A stretch of DNA of 64,000 bases from Gnetum montanum (Eukaryota > Streptophyta > Gnetopsida > Gnetales > Gnetaceae), in contig MNCI01004154.1 of NCBI GenBank assembly GCA_015680685.1, forward strand, positions 42,080-106,079. Reading direction: 5' to 3'. This document shows, in pieces, positions 32,201 to 44,110 of this stretch. The stretch's first letter is position 1, and each line of letters starts with the position of its first letter. Below the pieces are notes generated by a model. It did not search any database. It was given only the letters and a program-made list of their open reading frames with translations, and had not been told where the DNA came from. A program made the translations under genes and the position numbers.

Positions 32201-33116
32201 CTCGGCTATCAAATGGTTTACTTTCATTTTAAGATGCTATAAACAAAGCTTGTTACTTTGTTTATAATACAGTACAAGTTGATACTTTCTATAATATATT
32301 ATGAGTTATTGGTAAGAGACAATTTAAGTGGTTACCTCATCATTTGACAAGGATTTGTAGGCAAGAAGTTTCCTATTTGAATCACAATTCATGCATTTTT
32401 ATATTATTTTATAGTTCTTATGGATAATGTTATCTATGGGTAGTGATAGGTAACTCAAGTCATTAGCAAATAACCTTGTTAAGCAAGAGGTTGCCTATTC
32501 AAGTCATACTTGAGACTGCATTTGTATTTTTTTATAACTTTATAATGTATCTTGTTGGCTATAATTTTGAGGTATTCTTATAATCATCCTTCCAGGTTCC
32601 AACACCCCTCTAATAATGTTAGCTATACCCTTGAAGTATATTTAAAGTTAAATTAATTATTTAATTTGTATCTAAAATATAATCATATTCACCATTATAT
32701 TTTGCTTAACTTATATGTAGGTGATCTACCCCTATATATTGCACAAATCCAGTATATCATGTCTAAAGGGTAGAAGTAGGTAAGGATTTGCCTAAAATAT
32801 AGTTTTAAACTAGCATATGTATCAAAAAAATACCAAGGATGATGGAGAAAATCCCATGACTTTCAAGTACAAGAATATTCAAGGTAATAACCTAATCCAC
32901 AAAAGCTAAAACCTTTAGTCTTTAGGATGCACCTCATGACTTTCTAGATACATCATATCAAGCATACTCCAATCCTTGATACTGTTATGCCATGTATCCA
33001 CCTCTCATGCTAACCTACCATCCATCATTAACGATAATAAAAAAATAGAAAGCAAAGCAAATTAAAAAAAATGCATCATGAAAAATCACAAGCATTAGGG
33101 ATAACATATATTTTCT
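32201..33116. other. Unassigned AT-rich stretch
   Basis: May hold upstream exons of the 28.3-32.2 kb relic, but I could not find a block with a convincing frame. Confidence 0.25.
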
Positions 33117-33138
33117 TGGTTTGGTTTGGTTTGGTTTA
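33117..33138. repeat. GGTTT microsatellite
   Basis: Four consecutive copies of a 5-base unit (TTGGT/GGTTT). Confidence 0.8.
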
Positions 33139-33724
33139 TCTTAGCTTTGCTTGGTGCATACAAAAAAAAATAAAACAAGTACATGTGGATGAGCTTTACT
33201 TTATGTAATTAGTGACTGATCCTCCTCCTTGTTTTTCTTTTGATTCTAGTTATGGTTCCTACTTATGCTATTTCCTTTTATTCCCTTTTGTTGACTTTAA
33301 TGATGATATATATTATTTTGTCATGTCATGTACATACTTGGCCTCTATCAAAGGAGAAATAATGAGCAACTCTTTTTTTGTTTCTTTTGTTCAATTGGTT
33401 TGTTTATTGGTGATTAAGCGAAGTAATAGTAAGCTTAAGAAAGAAAGATCAATAACATTATTATTATGTCAAGGCATATTTTTAAGTACTTTATGTACAC
33501 ATCCAAATCCAATTTATGCCCACATTTTATGTTAAGCTATCCATCTATGATAAAGTTCACTTGCCTTTCTCAATCCATTTCATGTGATTCATATACATGT
33601 TTATTGGCTACATCCTTTTTATGCTACATAGATATGAGCTCCATACATTATTTCCAAGCTAACTTCATGTTTGAATTCATTAAATTCTTCATAAACTTGT
33701 AGGTGTATCTTTTCATTTGAGTAT
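33139..33724. other. Unassigned stretch with overlapping short open frames
   Basis: Open frames at 33212-33535 (107 codons) and 33466-33702 overlap. They are rich in Phe, Leu, Ser and Cys with no motif, as expected from T-rich DNA. I do not call them genes. Confidence 0.3.
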
Positions 33725-34060
33725 CCAATAAAACCACAACCAATCCACAACTTGTGGTCTACACAAATTTCAAACAAAGACCCATGGTCAACTCATGGTA
33801 TACACAGAGTTAAAATGCCTATGTTTTAGGTCATCATGACCTCATCACAACTTGTGGTATTACAACACGAGGCTACCATGAAATTTTTTGAGGCCATGAC
33901 AACCTACTCACTACTCGTGGTTAGGACACCATGACCTTATCACAACTCATGACATTTACTTTGGATGATGTTTTCAAAAACAACCTCACCACAACTTGTG
34001 GTATACTTTTTTAGCTTTACCATGACTTGTGGCCAACCCATGGTATAGTCATTGTATTGT
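33725..34060 (-). repeat. Dyad minisatellite cluster (ACCACAACTTGTGGT type)
   Basis: The words CACAACTTGTGGT (three copies), ACCATGACTTGTGG, ACTCGTGGT and CCATGGT are spread over 330 bases. ACCACAACTTGTGGT is a perfect palindrome around its central C. It matches the reverse complement of the 25.4 kb cluster. Confidence 0.6.
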
Positions 34061-34506
34061 AGCTTTTCATCACTAGCAACAACATTGACTAGTGGTTTGG
34101 TGGTGGTTAACTTTTTTGGCCAATTTTGAAGTGATACTTGATGATTTTGAAAGATTAAAGGGAACATATAAATATTCTACATTCAAGTATTTTTGTCACT
34201 ACTAATGTTGCTACTGTAATCATAGTTATTTGGATATAGAGATTGATTTTGATTTGACCTGATTGTACTAGACTTAGCTTTAATCATATTGATTTGCAGT
34301 TTGTAAGCTTTAGTGGGATAATTGATTATTTATTCTTGGCATTTGGATTGGACCTCCAAGGATCTTGGAGATGTCTTCTGTGTTTCTTATTTCAACAAAG
34401 AAGAAGAAGAAAAAGAAAAATGAGGAAAGGGCACTTGGCAATTAATATTGAGAAAAACTAATGATTAAATTGGAATTGACATTGCCATTTGATTTTGAAT
34501 TGTTCA

Positions 34507-34791
34507 ATGGATTTGCAAACTAAAGTAGCCATGGTAGCATTGTAGAAGAAGAAGGAGGCAGTGGTGACAATCATGAATCTAGTGAAGGAGGCAAAGTTGA
34601 AAAGCACCAAGATGAAGACCCTTGGTCATGTTGCCATCCTCAACATCTACAAGTCCCTCCTTGCTGGTGGCATTGTTGGAGGCCTGTCAATACTCCAATT
34701 CAATTACCTTCATTCCATTTCCATTTCCAATTCCATACTCATTTTCTTGCTGTTTTTTTTTGCTAATCTCTTGTATGCAATAAGTTTTTAA
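34507..34791 (+). pseudogene. Short coding piece, unknown, possibly one exon
   Basis: From the ATG at 34507 the frame reads MDLQTKVAMVAL, one TAG, then KKKEAVVTIMNLVKEAKLKS and HVAILNIYKSLLAGGIVGGL. It ends in a hydrophobic stretch at a TAA. Its base use is more balanced than that of its surroundings, and the Lys/Ala/Val pattern looks like a real amphipathic helix. The hydrophobic C-terminus could be one membrane segment. No family is recognised. Confidence 0.35.
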
Positions 34792-34964
34792 GTCTCTCGA
34801 AAGATGCTTTAAACATGTAAATTTAGTAGTATGTTGCTTACTACATGTTATTTTTTATTTGATTCTTGCCATGCAAGACATTTAGAACCCTATTTTGTGA
34901 TTTTGAATTAAGTATTTGTTTATGCTAAAATGTAGAAATCACACTTTGCAAGTATGAAAGAATT

Positions 34965-35520
34965 TTCATTTCATTTTGTATATGTATTTCCTTGGTAACA
35001 ATGGTATGAAAGTTATTATTGTTAAGACTAAAATTCTAGTTTGTGGTACTAGTAATAGAAATTACAAATTTTTCCTTGGATAAAAAATGCTTGATATATG
35101 TGAATCTTATAAATATTTTGGAGTTAAATTTGCTAGTAATTATAGTTGGAATACCCTTATTGCTCAAAGGGTTTCAAGTGGCATGCAAGCTCTATTTTCT
35201 CTAAGTAATAATTGTAGTAGGAAACAAATTTCTTAGAGCTAATTTTTCCTTAACAAAATCCTTTGTGATTTCTTGGACATAATAAAAATTTTGAGTTTCT
35301 AGTTTCTAGGTAATATCTTGATTGAATGTTACCAATCCAATATCTTTAGTACTCTATATTCTTTATTATTATGATTCCTAAATTTTTGTGTTGGTTTGTT
35401 CTATTCTAAAATATTTGCCTCTTTTGTCTTTTTTGTTTGTTGATTCTTTTTCCTATTGGCCTTCTCTTGAATTATATTGTGTTGTACTGAGTTTGTTTAA
35501 CCTATAACAGTCTAAGTCTA
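34965..35520 (+). mobile_element. LINE fragment, internally deleted copy
   Basis: It reads GMKVIIVKTKILVCG, CESYKYFGVKFASNYSWNTL and IAQRVSSGMQALFSLSNNCS, the thumb-side region of a non-LTR RT. The nucleotide sequence matches 42950-43200 closely. After 35250 it jumps to sequence like 43990-44105, so about 0.8 kb of the LINE 3' part has been deleted from this copy. Confidence 0.65.
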
Positions 35521-36760
35521 CTTTATTATATTCTTTTCCTTTTATTTTAATTTTCACTATTTCTTAATGAACTTACAAATTATGGGTAATCACAAATGTC
35601 TATTTAAACAAAGCTTGTTGAAATTAAGATATCCTCCAAACACCTTCATGGAATATCATTGATAGTATTATCTACAATCAAACTCTAATATTTAAAACTA
35701 TAAGCATTGCACCAACCACAAAACCAAACAATGGTTTGTAAAGCCTTAAGGGGATTTTTTCTCTTTTATTTTTTTAAGGCCATGGTAGAACATTCCTATA
35801 GTATAGTTACTATAATAGTGGTAGGAATGATGTAAGAAAACTAGGACTTAATGATTGGAAGGAAAACTAGCTTGGGTAAATTATTCATAGGGTGATTTAA
35901 CAACCCACCAATAAATAGTGCATTCACCAATTTATAATCATTCATCCACCTATATTTTGAATACTAGCAAAGAGCACAAATACAAGTAATATTGCTCATC
36001 AACCTTATTGTTGTTGTACTACATTCTTCTCATTTATGGTTGTAATTCACATACTATAGGAGTCTGATTACAAAGATGCTGAATGCTGCACACAATTTTT
36101 ATTGTATTTCCACAGTTGAGCTAGCTTTTGTCATACTTTTTTTTGTTCATAGTAGAGTTTGTAGCCCTTGTATTACTTCAGTCATTCTTGTATCATCATA
36201 AACTGATGCTTTTAATGGAAGTGAAAGATGTATTGTAAGTTCATCGACTTCTCCAAGAGAACTTCATTACACAACTATTAGAATATTTGGTTATTTCATA
36301 TTACTAGTCAACATTCCTTTACAGAGAAAATTTTAGTTTGCATTATTATGAATATGATAATAAGACTCTTATCCATATCAAGTTTGAAGTACTCCTTGTT
36401 AGGATTCCTCCTGTTTTAACTTTGGTAGAGCATTTTGAAAAACCAAGTTTTCATGAATGATTTTTGTTTATGTTGTTTGTCATCAATATTGTTGTTTCAC
36501 TCTAGTATATTGGGTTACATATTTAAATGAGCTATCATTAAATATAAGATCTATCATATTCCCCTATTATTCTTATTTTTTTCTTTGCTATATGATTCTA
36601 CTGGAGTGAGCATGCTGTGATTGAACAATTTTTACTACACTACTATTCTTCAACAAACTCCATATAGAAGAAATTAGATTAACCATGCCATGAATTTTTA
36701 GGCTTACTTTTATCTATTTTTTGGTATTTTGAAGGCTTATATTTTGATTACTTGACATAA
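35521..36760. other. Unassigned AT-rich stretch, probably older LINE sequence near its end
   Basis: No motif is seen until the LINE RT frame becomes readable at about 36760. Confidence 0.3.
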
Positions 36761-36944
36761 ACTTTGAAAGAGATTAGATAGCATTAACATTCCACAAGAT
36801 CTTCTTTTTACTATTAAAAGAATCTATGAGATAGTTAACATTCTTATTGAAGATAAGCTTGCTAAAGAAGGAACAATTATCAATAGTTTAGTAAGAGTTA
36901 AATAAGGCTATATTTTATATATGAATTAAAGGATTGGATGGAAA
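36760..36944 (+). pseudogene. LINE reverse transcriptase, part before the copia insertion
   Basis: It reads NIPQDLLFTIKRIYEIVNIL and then VKxGYIL, the remembered region just before the catalytic motif of non-LTR RTs (VKQGCPLSP form). The frame runs to the copia element and resumes at 42811 once one copy of the 5-bp duplication is removed. Confidence 0.65.
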
Positions 36945-37320
36945 TGAAGAATCTAAAGGCCCCTGGATCTATGATCTAAGCTTAAAGAAAATAAAGAACT
37001 TTGTTAGAATAAGCACACTCTTGTTAAACTCTCTTACTTCTATATCTCTTCTATATTCCTTCTATATTCCCAATGAATATGTGCTACTACAATTATATAG
37101 GCCTTGATCTCCTAAGAATAGATTTTGAGAGATAAGCATAAATCTAAGAAATCATGGCGATGATCCTTATCATCTTATTTAAGGATGTTCTTAATATAGA
37201 AAGAACTAAACATGGAATTGGCTAAGAATTACATGAATAGGATTTCATTTTATTTAATATAGATATATGGATGAAATTTATTTAATTCTATTGTGGAACA
37301 TATAGTCATCATATTTCACA
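36945..37320 (-). repeat. 3' LTR of the copia element
   Basis: 376 bp, same length as the 5' LTR. The minus strand begins TGTGAAATATGATGAC right after the polypurine tract. Confidence 0.92.
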
Positions 37321-37352
37321 AACCCCCCCTCCCCCCCCCCCCCCCCGCGCCC
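37321..37352 (-). other. Polypurine tract of the copia element
   Basis: The minus strand is a nearly pure G-run, broken by one A, ending in GTTTG next to the LTR. This is the expected primer for plus-strand DNA synthesis. Its length may vary between reads because it is a homopolymer. Confidence 0.8.
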
Positions 37353-37990
37353 ATGATGGTAAGAGGTTCCACTCCAAGGAAGTCTTTGAAAGATTCAAAC
37401 TTCTCATGACTTAGAATCTTGGTAAAAATATCTGCCATTTGTGCTTTAGTTGCACAATGTTCCATGTTGAATATGTTGTCTTGGATTAAGCTTCTGAGAT
37501 GACGATGCTTGATATCTATGTCTTTGAAATGCCCATGATGAATAGGATTGTGAGCCATCACAATAGTACTTGTGCTATCATAGTATAAGAAAATGGGAGG
37601 TTCAGGTGTATATCCCATTTTAGTGAAAATGGAGTGGATCCATATGGCTTGAGTAGCAGCATTTGATGTAGCTATGTATTCTACTTCTGCTATTGAGAGG
37701 GCAACTATAGATTGCTTCTTTGATCCCCAAGAAATAAGTGATGGACTAAAGAAAACACAAAAACCAGAAGTTGACTTTTGATCTTCAAGGTCGCCTCCCC
37801 AATCTACATCAGTGTATCCCCATATCTTGAAAATTTTATGTTGATGAAATGCAATCCCATAATTTGTAGTAGTTTTTAGGTATCACATAACCTATTTTGC
37901 AGCTTTCCAATGTGATTCATGTGGATCTTGCATGAACTAAGAGAGGTAATTTATAGCAAATTAGACGTCTAGAAAAGTATTGGAGAGATA
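37353..37990 (-). pseudogene. RNase H of the copia element
   Basis: The minus strand reads PPIFLYYDSTSTIVMAHNPI, HHGHFKDIDIKHRHLRSLIQ, then HCATKAQMADIFTKILSHEK, the typical end of the copia polyprotein (KHID, QxADIFTK). Further upstream, IAEVEYIATS-like sequence is visible near 37670. Stops are present. Confidence 0.85.
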
Positions 37991-38960
37991 CATGAGACTA
38001 CCAACAAGGGATCAGTATAGTGAAGGGTTAATGGATGGGGATGTGTCATCCTTGGTAAGTTTTGTATCAAGGGAGAGTGGTGTATCTAAAGGATTACAAT
38101 TAATCATGCCAAATTTTTCAATTAAGGATTGGGAAAATTTCATTTGGCATATGGAAATTGATTTTGTTCTTTGGATAACATGAAAATCCAAAAAGTATGA
38201 CATCTTTCCCAAATTAGACATTTCAAATTCCTTTTTCATGGCATTAAGAAAATTATTTCCTAATGCAATTGTAGATGAAAAATAGATTAAATCATCTACA
38301 TATAAAAAAACAAAAATATAATCATCTCCAGATACCTTTTTGTATATAGTTGTTTGGGACTAAATATTGGTGAAGCCTTCTTGCATGAAAATGCATGAAT
38401 ATGTGTGTACCATGGACATGGAGCTTACTTGAACTCATATAATGCTTTATGGATATTGTAAATATGATTTCTTTTTCCTTCGTTAATGAAGCTTGGTGGT
38501 TGCTCCACATAAAATTCCTCATTAAGAAATGTAGAGGCTACATCTAGTTAATAAACCACATAGCTAGCTTATGCCGCAATGGTAAGAAAGATTGTCATGA
38601 ATTCCATCCATGAAACAGGAGCAAAGTTATCACCAAAGTCTCTACCTTGTTGTTAGAGATATCCTTTAGCAACTAGGCAAGCATTGAATTTTTCGATTTC
38701 ACCATATTGATTTCTTTTAATTTTAAATATCCATTTTAAACCAATTATTGGCTTACTAGGTGGAGGAGGAACTAGGTGTCAAGTATTATTTTTGTGAATT
38801 TATTATAGCTCTTTCTCCATGATAGCAATCCAGCAGTTATCATATGTAACTTCGTCAACTATGGATGGTTCCAACAAACCATCATTGCTTGATCAACGTA
38901 AGAAGCACAAAAAACTCATCATCCATGGTAGTGAAGAGAGCATCTTCAATGGATTCAATG
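37991..38960 (-). pseudogene. Reverse transcriptase of the copia element
   Basis: It reads EEFYVEQPPSFINEGKRNHI and IHKALYEFKxAPCPWY (the KALYGLKQAPRAWY motif), then FVFLYVDDLIYFSS at about 38280-38320 with the YVDD catalytic pair intact. MKKEFEMSNLGKMSYFLDFH, the start of the connection region, follows. Several frames must be joined, and Gln codons are lost to stops. Confidence 0.85.
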
Positions 38961-40041
38961 TCCTAGGTTGGTGGAGCAATGTCTTTACAAAAATGAATTC
39001 AGGTCATGTGCTTTGTAAAGTTTATATCTAGCATGTTGGAGGCTAGATGATATTTAGCTAGTTGGGAAGTGGATGGAATTTGTGGGGTAGTAGAGACTAG
39101 AGACATCATGGAGGGAACAACTAAATTGGAAAAAAGGATGGATGAAGAATGGCTATGAAGGTTTGTGTTGGGTGAAGATGCATTTGCATAGGTTAGATAT
39201 CAAGTGGAAGCATCATTGGAATGATGAGCCTACCAATCTAGACATTATTGATTTGTGGAAAAATAGCATGTAAATAAGGGTGGAACACCATAATTTTGTG
39301 GCTTTGTGAAGATATTGGACTATTGGAAAGGTTTAGGTAACTGGGAAATGTGATTGGCAATAGAAAACATAGGTGTAATATTACCATAAAGATCATTGTT
39401 ATGATGTGTAAATCTAGGATGATATTGCTAATCCTGGACAGCATCAAAACATGGAAAAAAATAGTATTCATCAGATGTTATTGGATTGAAAATAGTAAGC
39501 ACATCTCTTCTTCTACTGCTATGAGTATTTCTACATGCACAACAGTTCATTGGAGAGTCATGCTAGCAAAACAGACTCATCCATTGATAGGTGAGGGTAT
39601 GATGAGATTCATCCATTGATGGATTTTGATCTATCGGACTGACACTAATTTGAGGGAAGTGGTAGGTGGTTTGTATTTAACTTTAGCTACTATTGTTGAT
39701 GATAGCAGATGATGGAAAAGACTACATTCATTCATCCAACGTGTTATTTTGTTTGGAAATGGATCCACCAATTTCATGATAATTTGCAGCAGTTGGAAGG
39801 TGGTGTGGTTGCAAAAATGAATATTTCTACCCTTGTTGGAAGCTACAAGACTACATATTGGATGGCTACAGCTGTATGTTCTTACAAATGGAACCTTGTC
39901 TCTTGTATATGTTGGAAATGTGTTGATCGTGGCCTACCAATTCATGGTGAGTGTTGGCATAAGACATGTGATTTGCTGCCTTACAATGTCTTTGAGGAGG
40001 TCCCACTTCAAACCTGCATTGTTCAACATGTTGGTCAGAAA
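38961..40041 (-). pseudogene. Linker between integrase and RT of the copia element
   Basis: Decayed sequence on the element's strand with Ser/Pro/Gln-rich pieces, as expected for the variable integrase tail. Long open frames on the opposite strand (39709-40225) have no motif and are shadows. Confidence 0.5.
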
Positions 40042-41190
40042 TTATATTTTGTCTTGTATGTGGTGTATAATTTGGCTATGGTTGGTATCAATAACACTTT
40101 TATATGATATTTGGTTTGGCATTGGTTCCACATCATGCATACATTGTCCTCCACATTGTTTGGTTGTAGATTCATTACAATGTACATCACATGACTCTAC
40201 CATCCTTTTATTCTTTTCATCATAACATTTGTAAGCTTTGGATTTTGTGGCATAACCAATGCAAATACAAGGTGTAGCTTTCATATCTATTTTTTGCTGA
40301 TTTTGTGTAGGAATTTGCACATAGCCAAGAGATCCAAAGACTTTTAAATGAGAGATATTTGGTGGATGACCATACCAAAATTCATAGGATTCTTTTGTGA
40401 ATTGACCTTGATGGAATCTTATTTAAAATATAGATATGTTGCATAAGCTTCTACCCAAAACTTATTTTCTAAACTTGACATTTGAAGTAGACACCTTGCC
40501 ATTTCAACCATTGTTTTATTTTTCCTCTCAATGATGCCATTTTGTTGAGGTGTAAATGATTTAGTAGTTTGATGAATAATTCCATTTTTCTTACAAAATT
40601 TATCAAACTCATTTGATAAAAATTCACCACCATGATCTATTAAAATTTTCTTAATTGTATTGTCACTTTGATTCTCTACTTCCACCTTGAATTCCTTAAA
40701 AAATCCCAATGTTTGATCTTTTAATTTCATAAAATATTCCCAATAAAATCTTGAAAAATAATCCACTATGATTAACATATATTAGTTTTTACCTAGGCTC
40801 AATGCTTGCATGGGACCACATAAATCCATATGAACTAGATCTAATTTTTCTTGAGATCTATGTTGTTTTCTAAGGAAATGGAAACCTTGTAATTTTTCCT
40901 AGTTGACATATGCCACAATCATGATTATCTGGCAAAGAAAAATTTGTTATACCTCTTACAATTTCACCTTTTTACATGTAGTTCATTAAGCTAAAGTTGA
41001 CATGTCCTAACCAAGCATGCCATAACCATGCTATGTCTTCAGTGATAATGAGACAATGAACATCCTTTTGCATTTAAAACTTGTACATCTAATTCTTACT
41101 TATAGGAATAATGGCAATACCTTTATCATCATCAACCTTAAAAATTTTACAAACATCTTTTTCAAATTCAACACAATACCCATTGCAACA
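40042..41190 (-). pseudogene. Integrase of the copia element
   Basis: The zinc finger is readable (LWHAWLGHVN, then DCGICQLGK: H-H-C-C). The core gives LIIVDYFSRFYWEYFMKLKD (first Asp), IDHGGEFLSNEFDKFC (second Asp) and PQQNGIIERKNKTMVEMARC (Glu), so all three catalytic acids remain. The part after the core reads CICIGYATKSKAYKCYDEKN, the copia GYS.KAYR motif. Stops lie between the zinc finger and the core. Confidence 0.9.
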
Positions 41191-42409
41191 TAATTACCCC
41201 ACACTTAATAAATTTTTTGAAAGATCTAGAATAAAATAGATTTGGGAAATAACATATTTGTTACCTTGAGTTGTTGTAAAGGCAAGCAATCCAATCTCAA
41301 CAATGGTTAACTTCTTCTCATTACCTATATTTACCTTTCCATCATATTTTTCCAAGCTTGAGAACATTTTCTTATTTCTTGTCATGTGATTACTACACCC
41401 ACTATTAACATACCAAATATTGTTGTTGTTTCCAACATCTGGTACCTTTGTAGAGATCAAAAGTTGATCTTCCTCACCTTTTTGTTCTTCATGTTCTACA
41501 ATTTTTACTTTTCCCTTCTTTTCATACTTCTTCCTTGATAAACGTTCAAAAGTATTGTGGGTTTTGGTACCATAGAAATCACAATGCTTACCTTCCTTTG
41601 ATTGATTTGATCTTTCACAACCACAACCTCCAAATCTACTATGATCACATCCACATCCTTTGAATGAGGATTCACCTAAGGATCTTTGATGTTGATTTTG
41701 ATTTTGATTGGATGTCCTTTGAAATTGTGCTTGAAATGTATTTGCTATTGAATTCTCATGATCAGAAATTCTTTGCTCATATGTCCTTAAGCTTCCTATG
41801 AGCTCAACCATGGTCATCTTATCAAGATCTCTTGCTTCTTAAATAGCCATGATGATGGGATCATATCATTTGGTTACACTTCAATGGATCTTTTCAATAG
41901 CACGTCTTTCCTCAAGCATTTCTCCACAAGATTCAAGTCCATTTCAAACTTGTCGAAATCAATTGATGTATTCATCAATATTCTCTAAATCTAGCCTATG
42001 CAAAGATTCAAAATCTTTCCTTAATACTTGTAACTTGATAAAATCTACTTTAAATGATCCCTTGTATGCAATCTCTAGTGCATCCCATGCAGCTTTCCTA
42101 TTTAATGCATGACAAGTTTGGAAAAGATGGTCAAATCTAACCCAAATTGAATAATGAATATGCTTTTGCATCTTTCTTACGAAGCTCCTTAACTTCATTC
42201 TTTTCATCTTCCATCAAGGCTTGAAATGTTGCTTGATCAACATCTTAGAATCCATTTTTAATAAGACCCCACAAATCTCGTGAGATCAAAAATTTCTGCA
42301 TCTTGATTACCCAATATTCAAAATTCTCTCCATTGAAGATAGAAACTTGGAGAGACATAGGTCTATGATTTTGGGTCATTCTAGAGATCTATTGTCAAGA
42401 ATTTGAGCT
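41191..42409 (-). pseudogene. Gag and protease of the copia element
   Basis: Gag reads LNRKAAWDALEIAYKGSFKV, then LRKDFESLHRLDLENIDEYI and MTMVELIGSLRTYEQRISDH, the Retrotran_gag_2 pattern. The zinc knuckle is broken: CDFYGTKTHNTFE has lost its second Cys and Gly. The protease active site reads IWYVNSGCSNHMT at about 41380-41420, where the catalytic Asp of DSGCSNHM is now Asn. LSKNLLSVGQL, the normal end of the region, follows. Confidence 0.85.
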
Positions 42410-42427
42410 AACCTTGCTTTGATACCA
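42410..42427 (-). other. Primer-binding site of the copia element
   Basis: The minus strand reads TGGTATCAAAGC and onward, two bases inside the 5' LTR. This is the usual plant site for initiator methionine tRNA (TGGTATCAGAGC) with one change. Confidence 0.9.
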
Positions 42428-42429
42428 AA

Positions 42430-42805
42430 TGGAGAATCTAAAGGGCCTTGGATCTATGATCTAAGCTTAAAGGAAATAAAGAACTTTGTTAGAACAAACA
42501 TACTCTTGTTAAACTCTCTTACTTCTATATCTCTTCTGTATTCCTACTATATTCCCAATGAATATGTGCTGCTACAATTATATAGAACTTGGTCTCCCAA
42601 GAATAGATTTGGAGAGATAAGCATGAATATAGGAAATCATGGGGATGATCCTTATCATTTTACTTAAGGATCTTTTTAACATAGGAAAAAATAAACATGG
42701 AATTGGATGAGAATTACATGAATAGGATCTCGTCTTATTTAATATAGATTTATGGATGAGATCTATCTAATTCTATTGTGGAACATCCCGTTATCATATT
42801 TCATA
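42430..42805 (-). repeat. 5' LTR of the copia element
   Basis: 376 bp, about 89% identical by eye to 36945-37320. Its outermost dinucleotide reads TA in place of TG, a single transition. Confidence 0.92.
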
Positions 42806-42810
42806 GGAAA

Positions 42811-44110
42811 ATGCCTCTAATCATGTTGTGTTAGTGAATGGATTATTTTTGAACGTGCTTCTCTTTGCATATGATATGGCCTTGATTGCAAAATCAACTA
42901 TAGGATTAAATTACATACTTTAAATCCTCCATGACTACTACAACTACTTTGGTATGAAAGTCAATATTGATAACACTAAAATTCTGGTTTGTGGTATTAG
43001 ATTAGAAATAGTAATTTTTTTCTTGGGGAAAAAGACTTGATATTTGTGAATCTTATACATGTTTTGGAGTTGAATTTGCCAATAATTATATTTGGAATAC
43101 CCTTATTGCTCAAAGGGTTGTAAGTGGCATGGGAGTTCAATTTGCTCTAAGAAATAATTATAGCAGGAAACAAATTTTGGCATGGGAGATCAGAAGGAAA
43201 CTTTTTTGCAATCTTGTTGAGCCCATATTATTATATGGGTGTGTTGCATCATGATCTTTCTTTCCACACATAATTGAAAAAATTAGAGCATATTCAAAAA
43301 TAGTTTTTTATATGTGAATTTCAAATTAAAACATATACTTCTTATGATATCTTACTTCTAGCAGCAAATTTACTTCCTCTTGAAGTTTAAGTCCTTTTTC
43401 AATTTATTGCTTATACTTAGCAGTTAAGTAACATAGAGGAAGTCAATTATGCTAAGGAGATAATGAATGCTACATAAGAAAATGGATGATTTCATCAAAG
43501 AAATTATGGATTTATTCATAGAATATTGTAATGGAGAATCTTCCTTTAAATAAAAGGCTCTTCTAAAAGATTATTAAAGAAAAAATCTTGGCTAAAGTTT
43601 GGTCAAACATGTCAGGAAAGAAATATTTTTATTTACATTTAATTAGAGGAGGTTTGTTATCTAGTGCTCAAAAGTATCTATTCTCAGCTATTCCTATTCA
43701 TTTAAGGAATCAATTTTCTAAAGCAAGAATGAGCTCTTATCATCTCCTTATTGAGACAGGTCATTAGATCAATTTACCAAGAGAAGGGAATATTTGTAGA
43801 ATGTGTAAACAAAACATTGAGGATGAAGAATACATATTTTTATTTTTATCATCTTTGGCTCACATTCAAATGAATTATAATATTAACTATAATTTGTTGA
43901 TTGTTTTCTTTCAAATTGACCTTATTAGCTTAGTGCATTACATCAAATGATGTTTTTAACTTTTTTCAAAAATGTGTTGAGGATTAGTAATCATCCAGCA
44001 AATCCATTGTGATTTCCTAGATGTAATCATAGTTTTTAATTTTTGCAATTTGTGGGATCTGATGTTGTTATTAAATAACCCATGATTCTCCTATGTTGAA
44101 TTACATTGAC
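42811..44110 (+). pseudogene. LINE reverse transcriptase and C-terminal part after the copia insertion
   Basis: The frame resumes with NASNHVVLVNGLFLNVLLF, then AYDMALIAKST at the catalytic site, where the usual ADD has become AYD. IDNTKILVCG, NTLIAQRVVSGM and LLYGC-type residues follow. Near 43790 is NICRMCKQNIEDEEYIFLF, the Cys-rich C-terminal motif seen in several LINE ORF2 proteins. Stops and frame changes are frequent. The 3' end is not marked by a clear poly(A). Confidence 0.7.

Larger units (their letters stand above)
36945..42805 (-). mobile_element. Complete Ty1/copia element, 5.86 kb, with target-site duplication
   Basis: Two 376-bp LTRs (42430-42805 as 5', 36945-37320 as 3') bracket gag, protease, integrase, RT and RNase H in the copia order on the minus strand. 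The 5-bp target duplication GGAAA is at 36940-36944 and 42806-42810. The LTRs begin TGTGAAATATGA (the outer one mutated to TA) and end CCA or TCA. By eye they differ at about 40 positions, near 89% identity, so the insertion is old. All genes carry stops. It sits inside a LINE RT. Confidence 0.93.

Noticed and set aside
33212..33702. Plus-strand open frames of 107 and 78 codons
   Set aside because: Phe/Leu/Ser-rich, overlapping in two frames, no motif; expected in T-rich DNA.
39709..40225. Two overlapping plus-strand open frames of about 130 codons
   Set aside because: They lie opposite the copia polyprotein and have no motif; shadows of the minus-strand gene.
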